Assembly: GCF_902635505.1 (NCBI RefSeq)
Contig: NC_045428.1
Span: 228,114,107-228,178,106 of the forward strand
DNA: 64,000 bases
DNA from: Sarcophilus harrisii
Taxonomy: Eukaryota > Chordata > Mammalia > Dasyuromorphia > Dasyuridae
Direction of reading: 5' to 3'
Shown: in pieces, positions 53,871 to 64,000 of the stretch
How positions within the stretch are numbered: the stretch's first letter is position 1
Layout of the letters: every line of letters starts with the position of its first letter
Position numbers and translations under genes: made by a program
The notes under the pieces: model-generated
The model's input: the letters and a program-made list of their open reading frames with translations, nothing else
What the model was told of the DNA's origin: nothing
Databases searched by the model: none

Positions 53871-54044
53871 AAAAAATAATGCAGTAAAATCAATTCTTTG
53901 GGGATTTTCTTCCAAGTTTTATTTAAGAATATGTGTGTGTGTTTTCTCTCTACCATTTACTTTCCATCTCTTGGGAGATATAGCATATATTTCACAATTA
54001 TTGAATATATGGACATACAAGTAATATTTAGACACATACATTTT

Positions 54045-54455
54045 AAAATTATTTTATGACAGGATTTTCTCTATTGCAAATTATATAAATTAATTTTCCC
54101 ATGAATAATAGTTCAAATTCATGTATTTTTATTCTTACAATAAACTTATGTGAGCAGATAATACAAATTAAAAACTCATTTTGCAGATGAAGAAATCGAG
54201 TCTCTTGAGGAAGTTGTGCAATGATTATCACACGGTAAATAGCAAATCCAGGTTTTGTTACTCTTTCCATTTTGCAATCAATTTCTGTTTGTAACATACT
54301 CCATGGTCACAAAGTGCTTCCCTATATTATTCTCATTTAATTGTCACAATATTCTCCCCACAAAGGCTAACATTTTATCAAAGTAAAACTCAAAGGAGGG
54401 CACATTTCTTACCCAAGATTATAGACAGGGTTTGTTGCCTCTCGAGTCCCGGGGT
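54045..54455 (-). mobile_element. Two diverged MIR copies
   Basis: Copy one: 'attttgcagatgaagaaatc' with 'gagtctcttgaggaagttgt'. Copy two: 'cacaaagtgcttccctatat' with 'cattttatcaaagtaaaact'. Confidence 0.55.
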
Positions 54456-54644
54456 CTTGATAGTTTTTTAACTATAGGTAGGATATTTAGAAGGTATTAG
54501 TTTTAGCACCAAATACTGGTAAATTGAACCAAAATGGCATTCTTTGCTTGATCTTGCTGTCATTTCCTTACACTTTTACTTTGGGGTGGGTTTCTTTATT
54601 AAAGTTCTAATAAAAGAACCCTAAGCCTTCTGTGTGTCTTTTAC

Positions 54645-54850
54645 TTAATTAATCTTTTATTTTTCCAATTATATATAATTTATATATGTATAAAATAATT
54701 TTTAATATTTGCTTTTAAATTTTGAGTTTTAAATTCTCTCCCTTCCTCCCTTTTTCTCTCCCTGAATTGTTAAGTAATCCAATATTGGTTATACATGTGT
54801 AATCACATAAAACATATTTCCATATCAATATTATTGTGGGGAAAAATGCT
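54645..54850 (-). mobile_element. L1 LINE 3'-terminal fragment
   Basis: 'tcttttatttttccaattat', 'aaattttgagttttaaattc', a C/T-rich stretch and 'acataaaacatatttccata' give a variant L1 3' UTR in minus orientation. Confidence 0.7.
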
Positions 54851-56174
54851 ATATTTCTTTTAACAAGAATTCAGCTACACGTAGAAAAATTAGTGGCATA
54901 CCACTGTGGCACTGCCCAGGAGTTGGTAAACATTTGCCATATCCAAATAGGGAAAAGTTTAAAATGGAGTGCCTTTGATAGCCTCCTTAACTTACAGCTT
55001 GATATTTTTGTGAGTATGATCTCTTTAGATTTAATTCCTTACAACCACATTCATCACACACTACCATATTTTAATGTCCAGGATCAAACAAACATAACTG
55101 AGAGACTACCTCTCCTTTTTCCTTTACAAAAAGCATGGTATGCAATTTCAATGGGTCCTTAAATCAAGCTTCAAAATGTTCTCTCTTTGATGCTAGGTCA
55201 TGGTAGCACTGTCATTTAGACACTTTGCCTCGGACCAATATGAGCAGTTCCAACAGCTTTATGCTGCCTTGTTATGATACTCCACTCAATGCCAGCTTCT
55301 AAACACCTCAGACATAATGAATGTGGACAATAAATATATTTGATCTCTAAGGATTTAGTTTTTAAAGAAATGTCTAAAAGATCATGATATTCTTAAAACA
55401 AAACAAATATAACTTTGAAAAATGTAAAATAAAAAACAATGTACCAAGAAAAAATGTGCTTAAGGAGAAATATTTTTTAAAATAATTTTGGTATATGTAT
55501 GTAGGTTCAAGTTGAAAAGTCTAAACTATCCTAACAACATGAAATTCAAGACGAGTGTCACCAATGAGCTGTCTGCCTGAATTTAAGAGTGATAACAGAA
55601 TGCTCAGAATTAATGTTCAAGTGTTATAAAAGATTTTACATTATTTAGTTTCACCTTCTTCCTCAATGCACAAAGTCCCTTCACAGTATTCCTAAGAAGA
55701 CAAGCTATGCAGTGATGGCATAGTTCATCCATTACCTCATAAGGCAATCCATCAGATTCCCAATAAACTCTGATAGTTAGAAAGTTCATCTTTAATGTTC
55801 ATCTGAAATAGGCTTCTTGTAATTTCAACTCACTGGTTGTCAGCTTCATACTCTGGGGCTGTGCAATTATCTCTCAACTTTTTGTAGATTACAACCTTTC
55901 AAATATCAGATAATGATTATCACATCACCTGCTTGCTTTTTTTTTGGGCCAAACATAACCTCGTGTTTTCCAATATTCCTCTTTGATAGAATTATGCATT
56001 CAGTTCAGTGATTTGATTCCCATAGAAATTCTTCACAATTCACATGGATTGCTCTTCCATGATTCGTTACAAAACTGGATCTATCCAATCTCATCTCCCA
56101 CTTTTGCTCAATTCAAAGCTTGTGCTCCACTGAGGTCTTCTGTCTGTTGTACCTCTAAGGACTCTTGACAAACG
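54851..56174. other. Unique sequence, no supported gene
   Basis: About 1.3 kb without recognised repeats. A 108-codon frame (54836-55162) starts inside the L1 end and has no domain. A short 24-residue stretch near 55200-55271 looks protein-like but is closed on both sides. I do not call a gene. Confidence 0.4.
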
Positions 56175-56395
56175 GGGAAGGGAGGTGGTCCAATGAACAG
56201 AGCACTGGACTAGAGTTAGGAAAACATCCAGCCTCATGTTAGCTATGGGACTTTGGGTAAGACTCAGTTTCATCAACTATAAAATGGGAATAGCCACATC
56301 TATTTCATAGGGCTGCTGTGAGGATTGAATGAGCTATTTGTAAATTTTAGCACAGTGCCTAGCATATAGAAAACACTTATAAGCGCTTATTCCTT
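56175..56395 (+). mobile_element. MIR-type SINE
   Basis: 'aggtggtccaatgaacagag', 'actataaaatgggaatagcc', 'agggctgctgtgaggattga' and 'agcacagtgcctagcatata'. Confidence 0.8.
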
Positions 56396-56404
56396 ACTTT
56401 TCAC

Positions 56405-56950
56405 AGCTGTTAATAACTACTCCCTTCTTCTTGAAATGCCTTCCCTTTCCTTTTGGTTTATCCAATTTGCTCATCCTTTAAAGTCCAGCTCAAACTCTGA
56501 CTTCCTTCATACAATCTTACTCTAGCCTAGGGCTTCTTAAATTTTTTTCCATTCATGAATTTTCACACTGCCCCAGGTATTTAAGTATATAAAACAGATG
56601 TACAAATAAAATATTACTGACCTCCCACATTTAGTTACAAGACCCCAAATGGGGGTCTGTAGAGCACATATTTCTTTCACATTGCTAGAGACCTGTAGTA
56701 CCTAACTCAGAGAGTTGCCAGATCCAAGGGAGATAACACATAGTTATATGAACTTAGTTATTATAAATTCCTGTTTATCTCCATGAGCTTGGTCCCATCT
56801 TAATATATTTGATTTAGCATTCTATCATATTTTCTAGTTGTTTCATTATTAGAAATTATTTCTGCCATAAGAGATTAAAAGTTCTCAAAGGGAAAAGGAT
56901 TGTATTCTATGTTTTCTTGGTTTCAGAGTAAGGAACATGGTAACTAGAAA
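56405..56950 (+). mobile_element. L2 LINE 3' part with a hAT-like insertion
   Basis: 'cttcttgaaatgccttccct', 'taaagtccagctcaaactct' (to 56530) and, after the insertion, 'tgccataagagattaaaagt' and 'tctcaaagggaaaaggattg'. Confidence 0.6.
56536..56700 (+). mobile_element. hAT-like DNA transposon
   Basis: 'tagggcttcttaaatttttt', 'aagtatataaaacagatgta', 'ctgacctcccacatttagtt' and 'gaccccaaatgggggtctgt' match an old mammalian MITE-type element. Its right terminal repeat is eroded. Confidence 0.6.
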
Positions 56951-57235
56951 TATTGACTGAAATCAAATGGTAAACATTGGACCATGAATTCTGCATAGAA
57001 AATCAGAAAATTACAAAAATAATTGAGAGAAATTAGTCCATGCACTTGAGCATTTGAGAACAGCAAGTTTGCATGATATGAAGGGGGTCTGGGAATTGAG
57101 CACTCCTTTCCCACAGACAACCATTGCCCATGGATGGCATCAGTGGAGCAGAAATTGGACTTGTGATTGTGATATAGGTGAGGTAGAGGTAGCTCCTCTA
57201 ACAATGCAACTTACAAGTGCTAAGAGAGTCCTATT
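56951..57235. other. Unique sequence
   Basis: No feature recognised. Opposing 77- and 86-codon frames show no domain. Confidence 0.35.
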
Positions 57236-57378
57236 GCAGAAGTTATCAAACTCAAATAGAAATGGATTTCTGCAGGCTGCACACTGACTTGGGAAACTAC
57301 AAATCAACATTATTGATACTATATTACATTTTTATTTATTTTGTTAAACACTTCCTAATTACACTTTAATCTGGTTTC
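57236..57378 (+). mobile_element. hAT-like transposon, left part only
   Basis: 'agttatcaaactcaaataga', 'ctgcaggctgcacactgact', 'tttttatttattttgttaaa' and 'attacactttaatctggttt' are the left part of a family with 'gtgtcaaactc' ends. The right end is missing. Confidence 0.55.
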
Positions 57379-57389
57379 TGCCCATATAA

Positions 57390-57545
57390 ACCATTTCAGC
57401 AGAATAAAGATGTTCCAAGTTTGACCCTCGGGACCTAGAGTACTGATTTCCTTTGTCTGGGATCACAGAGCCAGCACATATCTGAATCAGACCTCGAACC
57501 CAGATCCATCTTGCTTCAAAGTCAGTTTTTTCTACACTACAATAC
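57390..57545 (-). mobile_element. MIR fragment
   Basis: 'gtctgggatcacagagccag', 'tcagacctcgaacccagatc' and 'agtcagttttttctacacta'. Confidence 0.65.
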
Positions 57546-58338
57546 ACTTACTCACACAAGGCATCAAGGCATGGTGTTATTTTCATAAATGCAATATGGA
57601 TAAACTAACGCTATAGCAGATTGTTTAGATTCATATTGTGCATGATAGTAACCCACTGAAATCACCAAAACAATAACCTTTTCATACTGTGTAGTTTCAA
57701 TAGGCTCAATTTTGGAGTAAGTAGCTGGATATTTCATTTTCTATTGAAATATGTCTTGGGCAAAGAGAAGTGCTAGATTCCCTCCTGGACAGGTGAACAA
57801 AAACTAGGAGTTCTCCAAGGACAACATGCTTTTCTCCTTAAACCTGCAGAAGATCCTGTGGTCCTAAAGTCTTTTCTAGCAACTACATTAGTAATTGAGC
57901 TTGAAGAAAAAATGGTTTGTAGGCTGCCCAAGATCCTGCCCATATGGAGGATGGGGGAGTCAAAAGAAAAGAAAACAATTTTGAGACAATATTGTCCTTA
58001 TGTCAACTGGTCTTTGATATCATAATACAGTCAAAAATACCCTGGGCTTGGATGTTTGATTCTTGTGTGGTATTGAGCAAGTCAACCTCTTTTAGTCCCA
58101 GTTTTCTCAATAAGGTTAATGAGATAGTTGGATGCTATGCCTTTGGAGTCTTAACTACCACTAGGATTTATCATTCTCATTTTGGGCCTAAAAATAGGCT
58201 ACCAAAAAACAACAACAAAAACAAACAAACAAACAAAAAACATCAAGGAAAAGTAATCAATACAAGGTGAGGAAGGTGAGGAAAAGATAGTAAATGTGAT
58301 CTCACTTCCAAGCCACTACCTTCTAATTCATGAGAGGT
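57546..58338. other. Unique sequence beyond the gene's 3' end
   Basis: Contains a weak plus MIR piece (58055-58110) and an A/C-rich (AAAC)n run at 58205-58242. The 108-codon frame at 57944-58270 runs into that run and is not supported. Confidence 0.4.
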
Positions 58339-58384
58339 TTTATTTACAGCAGATATGCAACAATGAGAATTTGATTTATTTATT
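58339..58384 (-). terminator. Clustered poly(A) signals
   Basis: On the minus strand AATAAA occurs at 58384-58379 and 58380-58375 (overlapping), then again at 58344-58339. The first pair is followed within 30 nt by a GT-rich 'cattgttgcatatctgctgt'. This is the best candidate for the distal cleavage site of the gene at 63.7 kb. Confidence 0.55.
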
Positions 58385-60594
58385 CCAAACATCACATAAA
58401 TTAAATATACATTTCCAATGAATATTACAAATATACATGAAGTGAATATTGCAGCATTTCAGGTTTGGCTTTACTTATGCAACAAGAATGCCAAACACTA
58501 TTATGACAACATGGACCTGTCTTACTTATACTTAATATAAAAGAGAAGGCGCAGATTAATAATTTATATTACACAGATGTAAGAACACATTGTCTATCTT
58601 AAAACAGGTAAGAGCATGATTTCATTTCAAGTTTATCTACGTTAAAACTTACTTGTTCAAACCTGCTCATTTAATTATATAAAAAATACAGATCAGATTC
58701 TTAATTGGTACAATCATTTCACAACTGCAAAATTAAGGCGCTACCAATACCAACTTCACTAGCATGAAAGCTACATATGAATATAGTATACAACTTTCCA
58801 TCTTAGCAAGAACAATTTTTCCATGTATTTCAGTGTGAAAACTGTGTGGGGGTACGCAGTGAGAGGTATGAAAGTCTGTAACCAATCAGACAGTTAGTAG
58901 TATATAAAGCTTGACAAACTATTCGTGTTAAAATATTATGATAGATGGCAAAGGCCCCAAATGGCATTTTTTAAAATGGTCCCTGAAAAGCAAAAAGTTA
59001 AAGAGTATGTTAAAAACTGATTTTTCACTTTTTTCTTTCTAAAGGCTTATTATATATTTGCCAATCCAGCCTCATTAATTAGGCAACATATTCAGGGCAG
59101 AATCTTGGTCCAAATTCCCTTACCTAGAGGTTTCCATACTCTGACCTTGAGTGCACACATCTGAATTTAATCTTTTATGCAACCAAAGGCTTTTCTTCTT
59201 ACTTCATGATGGAAACAAATGGCTTCTTCATTGAAATGCCATACACAAATTGCATAGTTGGGATGGTTGCAGTCACAAGGCCTACTTACATACACATTTC
59301 TATTTATTCACCAAAGAAAGACATCCTCCATTAGCTGAATCCAGATATATGTATCCAGGCATGAATTATGATCCCCAAATTTGCCAGAGTGGAACTGTGG
59401 CACTTTTATATGACTATCTCATGTCAAAATAATATTCTACAAAATGCACAATATACTAAAGGCAGAACTGTTACTGAAAGGCTATTCTATAGATTGGTCA
59501 GACTTGGGTCAACATCTCTTAGCATTTAAACTTTTTCTGAGTACTGCCGTTGGTCCTTTCCTAAGAGTTAGAAGCAAACTTCTTAGGATTAAATATCTAG
59601 CACCAGTGAGAAAAGGAGGGGAGAATCAGTAACATTTTAGGGTTCAGTGTTTTCTACCTGTCTGGATGGCTCAATATGAGAAATGCTCCCACTTTACCTA
59701 TTCTTGACTATATCTCTGAATTAAGTTTTAATAGGCTAAAGAAAAAGAACTTATCCAAAATACTGTTATGCCATTTAGTGAGAAATAATGCTGGGTAAAG
59801 ATTGCCCACAGAATCATCAGTTGCCACTGATAACCTGTGACTCCCATCTAGGAAAAATAATGCCATGAACTCTGTAGAAATAGATATTACCCGTAATTTT
59901 ATGTTTCAAACTTCCTGGATGGTCTTTAAAAAATATTTTTTTTCCAGTCACAATTCCTTTTTAGAAGGCTACTATTCAAATTTGTTTAGGTTTTAACTTT
60001 ATTTGATGGATAAAGTATACAATTTTTAAATGTAAATTTTGATTTGGTAGAAATTACCGTAGTTTGAATAGTTAGAAAAGACAATAGAAAAAAAAAATGA
60101 GAGGAATTAGAAAAACAGAACTGCATCAATAGGGAAATATTACAGTAAACTCTTTGTTATCTGGCAATTTAAAATAGTGTACTCTGACTGATGGATGGTC
60201 ATAATGTGTATATTATTTAATTCCAAAGACTTGTCAAAATTAATATCTTTCACATATATTTAATCTTCTGTTCAATGAAGGCTTATTCACTGCAAACAAA
60301 TTGCTTCTAGTACTTATTAATCCTAAAAATGGATAAACATTGGCCCATTTTTTATACAGTAAAAAAATCTTACCTTGGGGCTGCTGACACAGGTCTCAAC
60401 ATTTTATCTTTTCATTATTTACAACTACCAAAAAGTCTAACTTCTGCTCTGGGAAAGAAAGTTGTGGGTATCCACTTTTAAGCAAAAATAATTCTACTCT
60501 GATGTGAAAATGTCCTCGTCTTTGAACTTCCATTCTATTGCAGCTAGTGCCCATTGTTATCTTGTATTTTTGCAACCTTAGATATAAATAGGCT

Positions 60595-60758
60595 CACTTG
60601 GTTAGGGACAGAACAAAATTACTGTCCATCTAATGCAGCTCCCCTTACTTTACAACAAGGTTACACAGGTACTGGTGGAGGCAGGATCTGATCCTGGCCC
60701 TTCTTGTGATTCCAAATGCAGTGCTCTGATATTACCACCACACTGTCAACTCCAGTTT
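60595..60758 (-). mobile_element. MIR fragment in the 3' UTR
   Basis: 'ccttactttacaacaaggtt', 'acacaggtactggtggaggc' and 'gatcctggcccttcttgtga'. Confidence 0.6.
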
Positions 60759-61260
60759 GAAGGATGTTAAATAACAGGGAGCTTAGCTGTATTCAAGGAA
60801 GAAAAAAAATTACCCTAAGAATTGATATTAATATTACTAAATTAGTATAAGTTAAAAATACTCATTAAAAAAAAAAAGACAAAGCAGAAATTGTTAAGCT
60901 GATATGACTAAAACAATACTGTTTAAGAAACCTCACTCCAAAATGAAATTAAAAGGCCCTGGCTTTGAGTAACAGATTATATTAATTTTCAAGGAATTCT
61001 CAGAAACTGTGCTGTCTCTAATGTTAGTTAATAAACCGGCTTGATCTGCTATTAATTCTGAGATTCTCCCAAACTACTTTTAATGTCTCCAAGTTTTGGA
61101 CAATTTCAGTGAATTTAAGTTTGAATGGTGTTTTTTTTTTTGTTTTGTTTTGTTTTTGCTTTTGCTTTTCAACTTGAAGGTTAACTTCAAAGAATAATGG
61201 TGACAAATATAAAACTGATTTTCTAGTAACTTAAGTCACCTGTCATCTAGTTGCACTTCA

Positions 61261-61284
61261 AGTATTCAGCTTCTGCTGAATACT
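61261..61284 (-). other. Perfect 10-bp hairpin in the putative 3' UTR
   Basis: 'agtattcagc' (61261-61270) and its exact complement (61275-61284) enclose a 4-nt loop. In mRNA sense the loop reads AGAA. A stem this tight could fold in RNA. No known motif is recognised. Confidence 0.5.
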
Positions 61285-62718
61285 GGACTTGGTATTTTGC
61301 AACAGTACTAAAACTGTGGAACATTTAATAGGTTGCTAAGATCATTACTTATTTCCTTTGGTAGCAAAAACATGCATGTTGTTCTGTTATGCAGCAGCAT
61401 TGTTATGTAGCTCGTACCAACTTTTAAAGAAAGGAAGGAAGACAGAAACTAATAGATTTGGCAAGACTCAAATCGAAATAAATGAAGAGAAAAAGAAAAT
61501 AACAATAATGATGCTAGCTCACTTGTAAAAGTTTTTCTCTGAGAATTGTGAGCTACATTCCAACAGTGCAGAAGACACTACGACAGCTTCTAAATGTTAG
61601 TGGAAAGAGCACTAATGCAGGTAAACCTTTTCTTACTCTGACTATAGAAATTTAATTTTCACAAAGACTATCGGAGTTGTTATGCCACTGGTGATAAATT
61701 ATATGCCTAAATTTTTAAAAAACATTCACAAGTATACGGAGTTAAGATAAAAAATGTTTTCCATATGGAAAAAATACAGAATATTCAGTGCATATTAACA
61801 ATTTTTATGAACCACTTATAATAAAAGCTTTCTGGAACATCACACACTTGGTTTTTGTTTTTGTTAGAAGACCAAAGACTTCAATGCCCCAAAAAGTTGA
61901 ATACTGTTAAAGTTGTTAAATGTTTTTATTGATGAAATATTTTAGAATTGATTTGGGCAAATTGATTTTAAACTACATCTGTACTGAGATAAATTCAAAA
62001 TAAGCAAGTGAGGCACTTTAAACATTTGATCATGAAATATTTTCAAAATTCCTTTTCTTAAAAGTATTACATGGCACAGGAACCCTCCATTTCTCTTGGA
62101 AAAATCAAATTTATCCCACCCCCAATCTTCTGCTTGTATAAGTAGTGTTATGTATTGGAAACCCATAAAACTTGAACTAAAGTAATACTGTCATTTTACT
62201 AAATTCCTAATTATCTGATTAACGGACTGACAAACCAGAAACATTTGGTATTATGAAATATATTTAAAAAAAAAAACCAAATACCATATACATTGAATGA
62301 GGATAACAAAACTTGAATTGAGATTTGCCTTTCATTTACATAAAGTCCATGCCTTCTTTCATACTGATAACATCAGCATCATGGACAAGAATCTGTCCAC
62401 ATGCACCAACTGATATGTAAATCAGAACAGTAACCAGTACAGGTTAAAATTATCCTTTTAACCAATACTGTTCCATACATAATATGTATTAGGTTGGCAC
62501 ATACAGGCATCCTTCTTTAATAGACAATACCTGTTCTGATCATTGCAGGCCATCTGCTTCTAAAAACAAGAGTTAAGATTTTTAAGCTGGTGTTATAGGG
62601 AAACTTGCGGAATGCTTACACACCCACACCAATCACACACAATCATAAACTTTTCATGTATCTGAATTGAAACAGAAAACTATTTCATAGCAGCCTTTAA
62701 CATCTTCATGTAGTAGTG

Positions 62719-62898
62719 AAGGGGTGTCAAACTCAAATATGTTGATGGGCTAACTTTATGTTTATGAATATAATGGTGGACTATACTAATATTTCACAAA
62801 ACACATCATCCATTGAATTAATAAGACAAGGTTATTTATATTTTTTAAATATTCAGTGGGCCAACTCCAGCCTATAGGCTGTACATTTGACATCTCTA
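62719..62898. mobile_element. hAT-like MITE in the 3' UTR
   Basis: The left end 'aaggggtgtcaaactc' and right end 'catttgacatctct' are imperfect inverted repeats around 180 bp of AT-rich sequence with 'gtgggccaactccagcc'. It is probably related to the fragment at 57236-57378. No clear target duplication. Confidence 0.65.
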
Positions 62899-63689
62899 TT
62901 AATGTAGCGAACTACCTTGGTCTTGTTGATTTCTTACCGAGTAGCTAGCTTCTGACCAGATGCACTACTTTTAGGTTTTTCTATTTTCAAAGTACACCTC
63001 TTTCAGATGTATTCTGACATTCATTTGATGACAACATGCAAATTACAACACTAGGGACTACTACAGGCTACCAAATACAGTTCTATTTAGTAGCTATCAC
63101 TTATGTAGACATCACATAGCTTTCATTGGACAATGCCTTAACTACTCAACTTCACAGACAAGAATATTTCGTAAACACAAAAAAGGGTGGCAACATTGTG
63201 TATCAGCAATGTGCTCTGGGAAAACTACTTCCATATGAAAATTTAGTTTCCCTCTGGCAAATACACCTAATTTAGCAAGAGATTTTACTGTCAAGGGAGT
63301 TCTTTTTCCCTACCAAATTCAAACTGCACATAAGCCACTTGTGGTGTTCCAGTGCTTTGAGCACAGTGTATTGCAGGCTAGAAGCATTTACTATGAAGAG
63401 TTTTTTCTTAAATTGTTTCCACATCTATGGACTCCATTATAATTGTAGAATTACATTATAGAGGCTCAGGTTCCACCAGGATGGCAGGCACAGTGTTTCA
63501 CTTCTGAGTAGGGTTCAAAGTTTAATAAATTGTCCATTTTGTGACCCTATAATTAGTGTGTCTCACACACCAAAATGGATGGCTATTCATCTGTGCTTGA
63601 CACTTAAAAGCATAAGGGTTTCCAACAATCTTGAGAGAAAGACAAGAAAATCTCAATTTGTCCTCTGTCTGGTTATAAATTAGCCCTTG

Positions 63690-63848
<159 letters not shown>

Positions 63849-64000
63849 CTAAGGAAGAAATAAAGACAAAAAACAAAAGTTACTATACAAAGAATGGTGA
63901 TATCATCCCTACTCTTCCCCTCAAACCAGCCTCTTGTTTATCACAAAGCATATAGTCTATCTCTATTATAGACCAAGTTCATTTTTCATCCTATCTTCAA
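63849..64000 (-). other. LONRF2: Intron end with 3' splice site
   Basis: On the minus strand a pyrimidine-rich stretch (63885-63851, 'tttgtctttatttcttcctt') ends in AG at 63850-63849, directly before the coding exon. A second AG two bases on (63848-63847) could shift the exon start by two bases; the first keeps the reading simplest. The rest is unremarkable intron sequence. Confidence 0.7.

Larger units (their letters stand above)
58339..63689 (-). other. LONRF2: Putative 3' UTR of LONRF2, about 5.3 kb
   Basis: This follows the stop codon of the terminal exon directly. It holds only two recognised insertions (MIR at 60595-60758, hAT-like at 62719-62898), against near-continuous repeats elsewhere. 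In mRNA sense it ends in clustered AATAAA signals. Further AATAAA sites at about 59303 and 61924 could give shorter forms. Pumilio-type UGUAAAUA motifs lie at 60423-60416 and 58348-58341. The extent is inferred; transcripts have not been examined. Confidence 0.6.

Noticed and set aside
54836-55271. Protein-like frames in unique sequence
   Set aside because: The first frame begins in an L1 end. The second is 24 residues and closed on both sides in a different frame. No family recognised.

Overview
The window reads as mammalian nuclear DNA, most probably from a marsupial. It carries many old MIR and L2 copies, which all mammals share. On top of these sit many tRNA-headed SINEs with an RTE/BovB-like 3' tail, and L1 copies whose 3' UTR style I associate with marsupial genomes. 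I cannot name the species from the sequence alone.

Only one host gene is visible. At the right edge, on the minus strand, 63848-63690 is the last coding exon of a LON-peptidase N-terminal-domain RING-finger gene, best matched from memory to LONRF2. It has a clean splice acceptor, 52 codons and a TGA. Downstream of it (toward lower coordinates) lies about 5.3 kb that holds only two recognisable repeat insertions and ends in clustered poly(A) signals at 58384-58339. I read this as a long 3' UTR.

Everything left of about 58.3 kb looks intergenic, built of layered repeats. Positions 1-12 kb hold L2 and MIR copies, a 470-bp polypurine tract and a pair of same-direction L1s at 7.75-9.9 kb. Positions 12-16 kb form a simple-sequence and minisatellite zone, including about 47 copies of a 25-bp unit. 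Positions 17-30 kb hold L1 and L2 remnants that still contain recognisable ORF1, ORF2 and reverse-transcriptase regions. Positions 30-38 kb hold SINE-in-MIR nests, a 410-bp GA expansion inside a MIR, a perfect 77-bp tandem duplication and an L1 inserted head-to-head inside another L1. Positions 38-50 kb hold a GC-richer unique island (39.1-39.85 kb), an L2 containing a MIR containing a SINE, and a local 100-bp duplication. Positions 50-58 kb hold a 7SL RNA pseudogene, several short hAT-like DNA transposons and more MIR/L2.

Nearly all long reading frames in the window are explained by low-complexity sequence, repeats or chance. I recognised no retroviral or other LTR element with confidence, no CRISPR array and no functional tRNA or rRNA gene. 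I found no new biological system. The points most worth a second look are the gene end with its long 3' UTR, the locally copied insertions, the 7SL pseudogene and the unique GC-rich island. All repeat family assignments are by recognition; no search was run.
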